NCBI RefSeq assembly: GCF_902498995.1 | Contig: NZ_CABVLY010000007.1 | Location: forward strand, 186,001 to 250,000 | DNA length: 64,000 nucleotides | Reading direction: 5' to 3' | From: Burkholderia anthina | Lineage (GTDB): Bacteria; Pseudomonadota; Gammaproteobacteria; Burkholderiales; Burkholderiaceae | Shown: positions 1 through 8,464 of the stretch, piece after piece | Layout: the number at the start of each line of letters is the position of its first letter | Position numbering within the stretch: the first letter of the stretch is position 1 | The notes under the pieces: generated by a model | The model's input: only the letters and a program-made list of their open reading frames with translations | Database searches by the model: none | What the model was told of the DNA's origin: nothing | Position numbers and translations under genes: made by a program

Positions 1-34
1 CTGCGTGCTAGCCTTTTCCCGGCTATCTGCATTC

Positions 35-75
35 GAATTTTGTTGAACACAATATTCGCACGTACGTGCTAAATC
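35..75 (+). promoter_or_regulatory. Weak Bep-type box upstream of berA
   Basis: The 17-mer GAATTTTGTTGAACACA (35-51) matches about 12 of 17 positions of the degenerate box found upstream of the exopolysaccharide units further on (GTARGYTSGCGMACMSA). About 18 bp later lies TAAATC, a poor -10. TTGAAC at 44-49 could alternatively be an ordinary -35. If real, berA would sit under the same control as its neighbours. This is weak, and a promoter lying before the window start is equally possible. Confidence 0.25.
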
Positions 76-127
76 CCGTCGGGATGACATCGCGCGATGT
101 GCGACCGCCACGCTACGAGGATGCGCC

Positions 128-910
128 GTGACTCAACAGGCCAACGACGCCGTCGCCCACGCGACCGGCATGATCGAACTTTCCCACAGCTTCGACGCCA
201 ACCGGTTTCTCGCGGCGCTCGACCGCGACGAGCGCGCCACGCTGATCGCCAATCTCCAGCTCGTCCACCTGAAATCGGGGCAGGTGCTCTGCGAACCCGG
301 CGAAATGCTGGCCGCGGTCTACCTGCCCGTGACGACGGCGATTTCGCTGCAGTACGTGTCGTCCGGCGGCATGACGCTGGAGGTTGCCGAAATCGGCAGC
401 GAAAGCATCGTGTGCGACGACGTGATCGGCGGCAGCGGCCGAATGCCCTGCCGCGCCGTCGCCTGTCGCGACGGCTTCGTCTATCGGCTCGACCGGCGCG
501 TGTTCGCCACGGCCTTCGACGCGTCGCCGGTGATTCGACATCTCGTGTTCGTGTGCGTGCGGCTGCTGATGGCGCAGGTTTCGCAGATCACGTTCTGCAG
601 CCGCCATCACGTGCTCAAACATCAGTTATGCAGATGGTTCCTGCTCGCCTACGATCGTTCGCGCAGCATCGAGATCCAGGTCACCCACAGCATGCTCGCG
701 CAGATGCTCGGCGTGCGGCGCGAAACGGTCACGGACGCGGCGGGGGAAATCCAGAAGCTCGGGTTGATCCGGCAGTACCGCAGCTCGATCGAGCTCGCCG
801 ATCTCGATGGTCTCGAGAAGCTGTCGTGCGGTTGCCGCGCGATCGTGCGCGACGACATGAAGCGCATCCTGTCGGCGGACTCCGGCGTGACGGCTGCCGC
901 GCGCGCGTGA
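128..910 (+). CDS. berA: Crp/Fnr-family transcription regulator, probable c-di-GMP effector BerA
   Basis: A 260-aa protein with an N-terminal cyclic-nucleotide-binding fold (about residues 20-140) and a C-terminal winged helix-turn-helix (about 186-214, around QMLGVRRETVTDAAGEIQ). The GTG start at 128 follows a GAGG ribosome site at 117-120. The cAMP phosphate-binding cassette of E. coli Crp (GELGLFE...RSA) is absent; the equivalent stretch reads GSESIVCDDVIGGSG, so cAMP is an unlikely ligand. In B. cenocepacia a Crp/Fnr protein next to this exopolysaccharide locus, BerA, is a c-di-GMP effector that activates polysaccharide genes. I assign that identity from the protein type and neighbourhood, not from a search. 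It probably acts on the repeated box described upstream of the following units. Confidence 0.75.
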   Translation: MTQQANDAVAHATGMIELSHSFDANRFLAALDRDERATLIANLQLVHLKSGQVLCEPGEMLAAVYLPVTTAISLQYVSSGGMTLEVAEIGSESIVCDDVIGGSGRMPCRAVACRDGFVYRLDRRVFATAFDASPVIRHLVFVCVRLLMAQVSQITFCSRHHVLKHQLCRWFLLAYDRSRSIEIQVTHSMLAQMLGVRRETVTDAAGEIQKLGLIRQYRSSIELADLDGLEKLSCGCRAIVRDDMKRILSADSGVTAAARA

Positions 911-957
911 TTCACGCGGCATTCCGGCGTGCCGATGCGGGGCCGGGTCAGCAGATT

Positions 958-999
958 GTAGGGTGGCGAACAGAACACAGTGCCCGCGAATGGTCTACT
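958..999 (+). promoter_or_regulatory. Bep-type box and -10 element upstream of the carrier-protein operon
   Basis: The box GTAGGGTGGCGAACAGA (958-974) is followed after 19 bp by TCTACT (994-999). The same box-plus-spacing pattern occurs upstream of the exopolysaccharide units near 10.5, 14.4 and 24.9 kb. The box would be centred near -40, where class II activators such as Crp bind, and no separate -35 element is visible. The first gene begins about 80 bp downstream. This copy links the aminoacyl-carrier operon to the exopolysaccharide regulon. Confidence 0.6.
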
Positions 1000-1079
1000 G
1001 ATGCCGGACTGCCGGGGGGATGTCAGCGCGTTGTGCGCGTCCGCCCGCGCGGACGACACCACACACGCCGGAGCCGCAC

Positions 1080-1331
1080 GTGAAAAACGAAATCAGAACC
1101 ATCCTCAAGCACGTCGCCCATCTCGAAGCCACGATCGATTCGATCGGTGACGGGGACGACCTTTACGAAGCGGGCCTTTCGTCGCTCGATACGATCCAGC
1201 TGATGCTCGCGATCGAAAAGCAGTTCAACATCGAGATTCCCGACGAGATGCTGAACCGCAATCTGTTCCGCAGCGTCGATGCGCTCGCCGAAACGATCGC
1301 CACCCTGCAACGCGCCGAGCATTCCGCATGA
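1080..1331 (+). CDS. Small acyl/aminoacyl carrier protein
   Basis: An 83-aa four-helix carrier protein. Ser35 in EAGLSSLDTIQLM is the expected 4'-phosphopantetheine site (GxSS replaces the usual GxDS). I chose GTG at 1080 because it follows GGAG (1070-1073) by 6 bp; a longer open frame from 1020 adds a basic, non-carrier-like leader. The gene overlaps the next by 4 bp. The aminoacyl-carrier ligase two genes downstream makes this its likely substrate: members of that family charge a free-standing carrier encoded nearby. The amino acid and its final destination are unknown. Confidence 0.85.
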   Translation: MKNEIRTILKHVAHLEATIDSIGDGDDLYEAGLSSLDTIQLMLAIEKQFNIEIPDEMLNRNLFRSVDALAETIATLQRAEHSA

Positions 1332-2524
1332 GCGCGCTGCTTCCCGAACTCGCGGCCGACGACGAAGCGCATCGGCTCGACGAGGCCGCGCGCGCCGTCG
1401 CGCAAATCGCCGCCCAGCACGCGGATGCGGTTGATCGCGACGCGCGCTGCCCGGTCGAGGCGATCGAAGCGATGCGCGCCCGCCGCTTGCTGAGCGCGAT
1501 GGTGCCGACCCACCTCGGCGGTGCCGGCGCGTCGCTTGCCGATGTCGCATCGGCATGCTCGATTCTCGGCCAGGCCTGTGCGTCGTCGGCGATGGTGTTC
1601 GCGATGCACCAGATCCAGGTCGCCTGCATCGTCGATCACGCGGCCGACCAGGGCTGGCACAAGCTGTTCCTGCAACAACTCGTGCGGCACCAGTGGCTGC
1701 TCGCCTCGGCGACGTCCGAAGACGGCGTCGGCGGCAACCTGCGCGCGAGCCAGTGCGCGATCGAAAGCAACGGCGGTGAATTCCGGCTGCACAAGTCCGC
1801 ACCGACGATCTCGTACGGCGACTACGCCGACGGCATCCTCGCGACCGCGCGACGCGACGCCGACGCGCCTGCATCGGAGCAGGTGCTCGTCACGCTGCTG
1901 CGCGACGGCTATACGCTCACGCGCCGCGGCGAATGGGACACGCTCGGCATGCGCGGCACGTGCAGCAACGGCTTCGTGCTCGACGCGCAGGGCGCGACCG
2001 TGCAATGCCTGCCGGTGCCGTTCGCGCAGATCGCCGAACAGACCATGGTGCCGGTTTCGCACATCCTGTGGGCCGCCGTATGGATCGGTGTCGCCGGCGA
2101 TGCCTTCCATCGCGCGCACCAGTTCTTCCGCGCGCAGGCGCGCCAGACCGACGGCGCGCCGTCGCCCGCGTCGCGCCGCATCGCCGAATCGCTCGCGCTG
2201 ATGCAGGCGATGCAGGCCCGCGTCGACAACGTGCTGCGCCTCCATGCCGGCGCATCGGCCCGCTCGTGGTCGGCCGGCATGGCCTGGGCCGCCGAAATCA
2301 ACACGTTGAAGACCTATGTGTCGTCGACCGCGCTCGAGGTCGTGCAGCAGGCGATGATGATCTGCGGGATGGCCGGCTACAAGCACGGCACGCCGTTCAG
2401 CATCGGTCGTCACCTGCGCGACCTGCACGCGGCGCCGCTGATGATCAGCAACGACCGCATCGCCGCCAACACTTCGAGCCTGCTGCTCGCACTGCGTCCC
2501 GCGACGCTGGAGAAACACTCGTGA
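1328..2524 (+). CDS. Acyl-CoA dehydrogenase-like flavoprotein
   Basis: A 398-aa protein of the usual acyl-CoA dehydrogenase length, with an N-terminal helical domain, a middle beta domain (LLASATSEDGVGGN, then the SAPTISYGDYADGILATA region) and a C-terminal helical bundle. It starts at ATG 1328, overlapping the carrier-protein gene by 4 bp. The C-terminal segment that normally holds the catalytic Glu (IYEGT-like) reads LMISNDRIAANTSSLL, so the base may be missing or displaced. Flavoproteins of this family oxidise carrier-bound amino acids in prodigiosin and pyoluteorin pathways. By analogy the substrate here could be an aminoacyl-S-carrier rather than a CoA ester; this is inference from the operon. 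Confidence 0.8.
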   Translation: MSALLPELAADDEAHRLDEAARAVAQIAAQHADAVDRDARCPVEAIEAMRARRLLSAMVPTHLGGAGASLADVASACSILGQACASSAMVFAMHQIQVACIVDHAADQGWHKLFLQQLVRHQWLLASATSEDGVGGNLRASQCAIESNGGEFRLHKSAPTISYGDYADGILATARRDADAPASEQVLVTLLRDGYTLTRRGEWDTLGMRGTCSNGFVLDAQGATVQCLPVPFAQIAEQTMVPVSHILWAAVWIGVAGDAFHRAHQFFRAQARQTDGAPSPASRRIAESLALMQAMQARVDNVLRLHAGASARSWSAGMAWAAEINTLKTYVSSTALEVVQQAMMICGMAGYKHGTPFSIGRHLRDLHAAPLMISNDRIAANTSSLLLALRPATLEKHS

Positions 2525-3495
2525 ACGATCGCCTCTCCGTGCCCTCCACCGCTTCCGCGCCGTCCGACGCACCGCTCGACCGCGCGGGCGTCAACCCGCT
2601 GCGCGACGAACTGATCGACGCCGGCCTGCTCGTGTCGACCGGCATCCAGGGCCTGTTCGGCCGCAGCGAACGGTTCGAGCGCGTCGTCGAAGCGCTCGAC
2701 GCCTTCGTCACGCGTCTCGGCGCCGACCAGCAGGCCGAAGTCCTGCGCTTCCCGCCGGCGATGAGCCGCACCGAGTTCGAGCGCAGCGAGTACATGAAGA
2801 GCTTCCCGCAACTCGCGGGCAGCGTGCATGCGTTCTGCGGCGACGAGCAGCGGCATCAGCGGGTGCTGCAGTGCCTCGATCGCGGCGAGGACTGGACCGA
2901 AAACCAGAAGCCGACCTACGTCGTGATGACGCCGGCCGCGTGCTATCCGGTCTACCCGGTCGTCGCGCGCGCGGGTGCGCTGCCCGACGACGGCCGGATC
3001 TTCGACGTGTTCTCGTACTGCTTCCGCCATGAACCGTCGCTCGATCCGACCCGCATGCAGCTGTTCCGGATGCGCGAATACGTTCGCATCGGCACGCCCG
3101 AACAGATCGTCGCGTTCCGCGAAACGTGGATGGAGCGCGGCACGCACATGATCGAGGCGCTGCGCCTGCCGAACACGATCGATCTCGCGAACGATCCGTT
3201 CTTCGGACGCGGCGGCAAGATCGTCGCGAACAGCCAGCGCGAACAGAACCTGAAGTTCGAGCTGCTGATCCCGATCGAGCACGACGGCCGCCAGACCGCG
3301 TGCCTGAGCTTCAACTACCACATGGATCACTTCGGGCTGCTGTGGGACATCCGCACCGCGACGAACGATGTCGCGCACACCGGCTGCGTCGGCTTCGGTC
3401 TCGAACGGTTGACGCTCGCGCTGTTCCGCCACCACGGCTTCGACATCGAAGCGTGGCCGGCCGACGTGCGCGACGTGCTGTGGGGAACGCGATGA
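2521..3495 (+). CDS. Amino acid:[carrier protein] ligase (class II aminoacyl-tRNA synthetase homologue)
   Basis: A 324-aa protein resembling the catalytic core of seryl-tRNA synthetase without a tRNA-binding arm. Such enzymes activate a small amino acid with ATP and load it on a carrier protein. Motif 2 lies at FRHEP (168-172) through RMREYVRIGT, and motif 3 at GFGLERLTLALF. Cys141, Glu186 and Cys289 fall exactly 10 residues beyond the zinc ligands I recall for Bradyrhizobium Bll0957 (Cys131, Glu176, Cys279), so the zinc site looks intact. The GTG start at 2521 overlaps the preceding stop by 4 bp. The carrier is probably the product of the first gene in the operon. Glycine or alanine are the known substrates of the family; the one used here cannot be read from sequence. 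Confidence 0.85.
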   Translation: MNDRLSVPSTASAPSDAPLDRAGVNPLRDELIDAGLLVSTGIQGLFGRSERFERVVEALDAFVTRLGADQQAEVLRFPPAMSRTEFERSEYMKSFPQLAGSVHAFCGDEQRHQRVLQCLDRGEDWTENQKPTYVVMTPAACYPVYPVVARAGALPDDGRIFDVFSYCFRHEPSLDPTRMQLFRMREYVRIGTPEQIVAFRETWMERGTHMIEALRLPNTIDLANDPFFGRGGKIVANSQREQNLKFELLIPIEHDGRQTACLSFNYHMDHFGLLWDIRTATNDVAHTGCVGFGLERLTLALFRHHGFDIEAWPADVRDVLWGTR

Positions 3496-4547
3496 AATTC
3501 GTGTCCCGCGACGGCGAGGAAGCGTCGTTCGAGGACGTGCGCCACCGCGCACGCCACTACCGGCCGCACCCGCTGCACAGTCAGGAGATGGTCTGGAAAC
3601 AGACCAACTGCTACGTCGACATGTGGCTCGAGGTGCTCCGGTGGTGGGGCCTCAATCCGTACGCGGCGCTGCCGTTTACGGTGGCGCTCGATTTCGAGGG
3701 CGACCAGTTCACGTTCTTCAAGTTTCCGCACGACGAACTGGAGCGGCTCTACGGGATCGTCGTGCAGGAACACTCGATCTACGAACCGCTCGAACAGCAC
3801 GTCGAGACGCAGGTTGCGCGCGGTCATCTGATGATCGTCGAAGTCGACGCGTGGTTCCTGCCCGACACGCGCGGCAGCGCGTACCGCACGCAGCATACGA
3901 AGACGACCATCGGCATCGACGCGATCGACCGCACCCGGCGCCAGATCGGCTACTTCCACAACAGCGGCTATTACGTCGCCGAGGACTTCGACTACAACGG
4001 GCTCGTCGGCGGCAGTTCGCCGATGCCGCTGCCGCCGTACGTCGAGTGCGCGAAACGGCGCTTCACGCCGCTCGACGAACGCTCGCTGTGCGAAGCGTCG
4101 CTCGCCTCGCTGCAGCGGCACCTGCGCCGCCTGCCGATCGTCAATCCGATCGCGGCGTTCCGGCGGCAGCTGCGGATCGACACGAAATCGCTCGCCGATT
4201 CGCCGCTCGAACGCTTCCACGCGTACTCGTTCAATTCGGTGCGCCAGCTCGGCGCGAACTTCGAACTGTTCGGCCACTACGCGCGCTGGCTGCAGGCGAG
4301 CGGCTGCGTCGGCCCGTTCGCCGACATCCGCGCCGCGTGCGATCGCATTGCGTCCGAGGCGATGGTGCTGGAGTTCCGGCTCGCGCGAGCCTGCTCGCGC
4401 GGCAAGGAGGAGCGCGGCGATGCCACGCTCGACGCGATCGAAGCGGCTTATGCCGATCTGGTCGACGGCGCACGGCAGATCGCCCCGCCGCTGCAGCCGG
4501 CGGCGCCCGTTCGCGCCAACGCGGCACCCGTGCCGATGATGCGGTGA
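3492..4547 (+). CDS. DUF1839-family protein
   Basis: A 351-aa soluble protein recognised as DUF1839, a family of unknown function often found beside amino acid:[carrier protein] ligases. There is no signal peptide or membrane segment. Conserved-looking stretches include WKQTNCYVDMWLEVLRWWG (about 35-53) and an aromatic segment QIGYFHNSGYYVAEDFDYNG, rich in Tyr, His and Asp. The ATG at 3492 overlaps the ligase stop (ATGA), and its own stop overlaps the glycosidase start, so translation is coupled throughout. It may accept or transfer the aminoacyl group from the carrier, but nothing in the sequence proves a reaction. Confidence 0.7.
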   Translation: MKFVSRDGEEASFEDVRHRARHYRPHPLHSQEMVWKQTNCYVDMWLEVLRWWGLNPYAALPFTVALDFEGDQFTFFKFPHDELERLYGIVVQEHSIYEPLEQHVETQVARGHLMIVEVDAWFLPDTRGSAYRTQHTKTTIGIDAIDRTRRQIGYFHNSGYYVAEDFDYNGLVGGSSPMPLPPYVECAKRRFTPLDERSLCEASLASLQRHLRRLPIVNPIAAFRRQLRIDTKSLADSPLERFHAYSFNSVRQLGANFELFGHYARWLQASGCVGPFADIRAACDRIASEAMVLEFRLARACSRGKEERGDATLDAIEAAYADLVDGARQIAPPLQPAAPVRANAAPVPMMR

Positions 4548-7021
4548 CGCGCACGCGCGCCGTGCCCGCGTGGACGATGGTCGCAACGGCCGCGGGCGCC
4601 GCCCACGGGCCGCGCGACCTCCCCGCCGCCGCCGAGTGGATCGCGGCGCCGGTGCCCGGCACGGTCGCGCAGGCGCTCACGCTGGCCGGCCGCCCCGACG
4701 ACGCGGCATCGCACGACGAGCGCGACCACTGGTATCGCGTCGAACTGCGCGGACACGGGCCGCGCGTGCTGCGCTTTCACGGTCTCGCGACGCTGGCGGA
4801 AGCGTGGCTCGACGACACGCCGATCCTGCGATCGGACAACATGTTCGTCACGCACGACGTGTCCGTGTCGCTCGACGGCACGCACCGGTTGCTGGTCTGC
4901 TTCCGCGCCCTCGCACCGCACCTGCGCGACGCGCGTGCGCCGCGCCGCGCGCGCTGGCGCACGCGGCTTGCCGAGCCGGCGACGCTGCGCACCGTGCGCA
5001 CATCGCTGCTCGGGCACATGCCGGGCTGGTTTCCGCGTTGCGTGCCGACCGGCCCGTGGCGTCCGGTCGACGTACTGGATCCGGCCCACGGCCCCGTGCT
5101 CGTCCATTGCGACCTGCATGCGCGCATCGACGGCGACACCGGCTGGCTCGACGCGGAGCTCGCGTTCGCCGCGCCGCTGCCCGACGCGTTCACGGCCCGG
5201 CTGTCGTGCGGCGAACATCACGCGACGCTCGAACGCTGCGGCACCGACCGGCTGCATGCCACCGTCGCGGTGCCCAATGTGCGCCGCTGGTGGCCGCACA
5301 CGCACGGCGAACCGGTGCTCTACGACGTCGCGCTGCACATCGGCGCCGAACGGCGGCCGCTCGGCGCGACGGGCTTCCGCACGATCGAGCACGACGCCGG
5401 CGACGACGGCAAGGGATTCGGATTGCGCGTGAACGGCGTGCCGATCTTCGCGCGCGGCGCGTGCTGGAGCAGCGCCGCACCGCTCGCGCTGCATGCGGAC
5501 GACGCGACCTACGGCCACCTGCTCGGGCTGGCGCGCGACGCGGGCTTCAACATGATTCGCGTCGGCGGCACGATGACCTACGAGGCCGATGCGTTCCATG
5601 CGTGGTGCGACCGTCTCGGGTTGCTGGTCTGGCAGGACTTCATGTTTGCGAACTTCGACTATGCGCTGGCCGATCGCGCATTCGCCGATGCCGTCGACCG
5701 TGAAGCCGAACAGTTCCTCACGCGTCACCGGGCGTCGCCGTCGCTCGCGGTGCTGTGCGGCGGCAGCGAAATCGCGCAGCAGGCGGCGATGTCGGGCCTC
5801 GGCCCCAAGCAGCGCTTCGTCGAACTGACCGCCGAGCGCCTTGCCGGACACGCGGCGGCACGGCGGCCCGACGCAATTTACATGGCCGACACGCCCGACG
5901 GCGGCGTGCTGCCGTTCATGCCGCGCGAGCGCGTATCGCACTACTACGGCGTCGGTGCGTACCTGCGCCCGCTCGACGACGCGCGCCGCGCCGACGTGCG
6001 CTTCGCGAGCGAATGCCTCGCGTTCGCGAACGTGCCGGACAACGCGATGCTCGACAGTCTCGGCTGGCCGGGCATCCACGAGCCGCGCTGGAAGGCGGCC
6101 GTGCCGCGCGACCCCGGCACGTCGTGGGATTTCGAGGACATTCGCGACCACTACCTGCAGACGCTGTACGACGTGTCGCCCGACCGCCTGCGGCGCGAGG
6201 ACCCGTCGCGCTACTTCGAGCTGTCGCGCGCAGTGATCGCGGACGTGATGCGCGACACGTTCTCCGAATGGCGGCGTGCCGGTTCGCGCTGCGCCGGCGC
6301 GCTCGTCTGGCAGTTCCAGGACGTGATGCCGGGCGCGGGATGGGGCTTGATCGATGCGACGCATCGGCCGAAATCGGTTTGGCATGCGCTGCGCCAGGTG
6401 CTTCAGCCGGTGCAGGTGCTGCTCGTCGACGAAGGGCTGAACGGACTCGACGTGCACGTGCTCAACGAACGGCCGGCGCCGCTGTCGGCCACCGTCGAGC
6501 TGGTCGCGCTGCGCGACGGCCGCACGCCGGTCGCGCGTGCCGGCTGCCCGGTCCGGATCGCCGCGCACGATGCGGTGCGGCTCGGCTCGGCCGAATTGCT
6601 CGGCCGCTTCTTCGACTGGACCTACGCGTATCGATTCGGGCCGTGCGAGCACGACACCGTCGTCGCGACACTGCGCGCCGAGGACGACACGCTGCTGTCG
6701 CAGGCGTTCTACTTCCCGTCCCGCACGCATCCTGCCGTGTTCGTGCGGCGCGAGCTGGGGATCGAAGCGTGCGTCTCGCGCACCGGCGATACGTGGCATG
6801 TGGATATCGACACGCGTCACGTCGCGCGCCATGTGCAGATCGATGCACCGGGATTCGTCCCGCACGACGACTGGTTCCATCTCGCGCCCGGCACGCCGGC
6901 ACGCGTCGCGCTGGTGCCGCTGGAAAACGCCGGTGCCCAGGTGGCGGCCGGCACGCCGCCGGTCGTCGAGATCCGCGCGCTCAACGCGGCGCGAACCGTG
7001 CGCGCCGCACCGGCCGACTGA
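4544..7021 (+). CDS. Glycoside hydrolase family 2, beta-mannosidase-like
   Basis: An 825-aa cytoplasmic protein (no signal peptide) of normal beta-mannosidase length. It has an N-terminal jelly-roll sugar-binding domain, an immunoglobulin-like domain (ending near RRWWPHTHGEPVLYDV), a TIM barrel (about 290-600) and C-terminal beta domains. The likely acid/base is Glu409 in LCGGSEIAQQ and the nucleophile Glu490 in RFASECLAFA. The GTG at 4544 overlaps the DUF1839 stop by 4 bp; an ATG at 4574 is a less likely alternative. Its place at the end of an aminoacyl-carrier operon is unusual. A mannose-containing product or repeat unit would be consistent with manC in the nearby exopolysaccharide cluster, but the substrate is not established. 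Confidence 0.75.
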   Translation: MTRTRAVPAWTMVATAAGAAHGPRDLPAAAEWIAAPVPGTVAQALTLAGRPDDAASHDERDHWYRVELRGHGPRVLRFHGLATLAEAWLDDTPILRSDNMFVTHDVSVSLDGTHRLLVCFRALAPHLRDARAPRRARWRTRLAEPATLRTVRTSLLGHMPGWFPRCVPTGPWRPVDVLDPAHGPVLVHCDLHARIDGDTGWLDAELAFAAPLPDAFTARLSCGEHHATLERCGTDRLHATVAVPNVRRWWPHTHGEPVLYDVALHIGAERRPLGATGFRTIEHDAGDDGKGFGLRVNGVPIFARGACWSSAAPLALHADDATYGHLLGLARDAGFNMIRVGGTMTYEADAFHAWCDRLGLLVWQDFMFANFDYALADRAFADAVDREAEQFLTRHRASPSLAVLCGGSEIAQQAAMSGLGPKQRFVELTAERLAGHAAARRPDAIYMADTPDGGVLPFMPRERVSHYYGVGAYLRPLDDARRADVRFASECLAFANVPDNAMLDSLGWPGIHEPRWKAAVPRDPGTSWDFEDIRDHYLQTLYDVSPDRLRREDPSRYFELSRAVIADVMRDTFSEWRRAGSRCAGALVWQFQDVMPGAGWGLIDATHRPKSVWHALRQVLQPVQVLLVDEGLNGLDVHVLNERPAPLSATVELVALRDGRTPVARAGCPVRIAAHDAVRLGSAELLGRFFDWTYAYRFGPCEHDTVVATLRAEDDTLLSQAFYFPSRTHPAVFVRRELGIEACVSRTGDTWHVDIDTRHVARHVQIDAPGFVPHDDWFHLAPGTPARVALVPLENAGAQVAAGTPPVVEIRALNAARTVRAAPAD

Positions 7022-7072
7022 CGCGGCCGCTCCGGCGCCTGCGACAGCCGCGGCCGCGCGGCGGCATGCCCG

Positions 7073-8464
7073 TCAGTCCGACGAGCCCGTGCCGCGCGGC
7101 CGTTCGATTCCGTAGGCTTCCATCCAGCGATACAGCGTCGCGCGCGACACGCCGAGTTCGCGGGCGGAAGCCGCGACGCGCCCGCGGGTACGCAGCAGGG
7201 CCGTCTCGATCGCTTCGCGCTCGATCGACTTGCGGATGTCCGCAACGGATGGCGACGCAGCGTCGAGACAGTATTCGAGCTCGAGATCCTGCGCGGTGAT
7301 CAGGCGTCCTTCCGTCATCACGACCGCACGACGCACGCGGTTGATCAGTTCCCGCACGTTGCCGGGCCAGTCGTGCTTGTAGAGCGCGGTGATCGCATCC
7401 GTCGAGAAGCCGCGCACGCGATGACGCGCGTCGCCGCGAAAGCGCTCGAGCATGTGATGCGCGAGCAGCTCGATGTCCTTGCCGCGTGCGCGCAGCGGCG
7501 GCTGATCGATGCGCATCACGCAAAGCCGGTGAAACAGGTCCGCGCGGAACCGCCCTTCTTCCATCGCTTCGCGCAGATCGACGTGCGTCGCCGAGACGAT
7601 CCGCACGTCGACCGGCACCGGATCGCTGCCGCCCAGCCGATGGATCGAGCGCTCCTGCAGGAAGCGCAGCAGGCTCGCCTGGCTCTCGTGCGGGAGATCC
7701 CCGATTTCGTCGAGCAGCAGCGTGCCGCCGTTCGCGGCCTCGACGTAGCCGATCTTGCGTGCGTTCGCGCCGGTAAAGGCGCCGCGCTCGTAGCCGAACA
7801 GTTCCGATTGCAGCAGGTGCGACGGAATCGCACCGCAGTTGACCGCGACGAACGGGCCGTTGCGTCGCTCCGAATGCCGGTGGATCGCGACGGCGGTCAG
7901 TTCCTTGCCGGTTCCGGTTTCGCCGAACACGAACACCGGTGCATCGGTGCGCGCGAAGCGGCGCACCGTATCGAACAGCCGCAGCATCGCGCTGCAGGTG
8001 CCGACGATGCCGTGTTCCTCGGATTCGAGCCGCTCCCGGTCGCGCGCGAACAGGCATTCCATTCCATACGCATGACCGACCGTATCGGCGATCCGCTGGT
8101 GCGACGCGGGCAACGTGATGTAGTCGAAGCAGTAGTCGCGCAACAGCGCGCGCACGTTCGGAGAAGCGGTCTGGCCGGCCTCGACGAGCGCGACCCAGAC
8201 GACGTCGCGCATCGATGCGCAGGTGGACGCGATGCTGCCGATCGCATCGGCGTGGCCGCCGCTCAGGTCGAGGATGCCGCAGGTGATTTCACCGGAGGTG
8301 TCGCGCAACTCGCTGGCATGCGCGACGATCGACACTTTCCAGTCGCGTCGCGCCAGTTCCTTGCGAAGCATGACGGACGGCGTCTGCGTCCAGTAAATCA
8401 GTGGACGCTGCCCGCTAGTTCTCCCCTCGCCGGCGCTCTTATCGCGCGTTATTGGCATATTCAT
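7073..8464 (-). CDS. berB: Sigma-54-dependent activator with VpsR-like N-terminus, probable BerB
   Basis: A 463-aa bacterial enhancer-binding protein. Residues 1-130 form a receiver-like domain without an obvious acidic phosphorylation pocket, as in VpsR. The AAA+ domain (about 153-385) has Walker A GETGTGKE (181-188), the sigma-54 contact loop GAFTGA (228-233) and Walker B TLLLDEIGDL. A Fis-type helix-turn-helix ends the protein (about 428-450). The sigma-54 loop is intact, so it should activate RpoN promoters. In B. cenocepacia, BerB is a c-di-GMP-binding sigma-54 activator at this exopolysaccharide locus; I infer identity from type and position. It converges with the glycosidase gene 51 bp away. 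The ATG at 8464 lacks a strong ribosome site, and a second ATG lies two codons in. Confidence 0.75.
   Translation of the reverse strand: MNMPITRDKSAGEGRTSGQRPLIYWTQTPSVMLRKELARRDWKVSIVAHASELRDTSGEITCGILDLSGGHADAIGSIASTCASMRDVVWVALVEAGQTASPNVRALLRDYCFDYITLPASHQRIADTVGHAYGMECLFARDRERLESEEHGIVGTCSAMLRLFDTVRRFARTDAPVFVFGETGTGKELTAVAIHRHSERRNGPFVAVNCGAIPSHLLQSELFGYERGAFTGANARKIGYVEAANGGTLLLDEIGDLPHESQASLLRFLQERSIHRLGGSDPVPVDVRIVSATHVDLREAMEEGRFRADLFHRLCVMRIDQPPLRARGKDIELLAHHMLERFRGDARHRVRGFSTDAITALYKHDWPGNVRELINRVRRAVVMTEGRLITAQDLELEYCLDAASPSVADIRKSIEREAIETALLRTRGRVAASARELGVSRATLYRWMEAYGIERPRGTGSSD

Noticed and set aside
3623-4543. Long open frame preceding the family 2 glycosidase in frame
   Set aside because: It overlaps the DUF1839 gene in another frame, has Arg-rich non-protein composition and no family match. 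The glycosidase starts at GTG 4544.
4448-6880. 810-codon antisense open frame over the glycosidase
   Set aside because: A typical long antisense shadow in high-GC DNA, Arg/Ala/His-rich, without domains or ribosome site.
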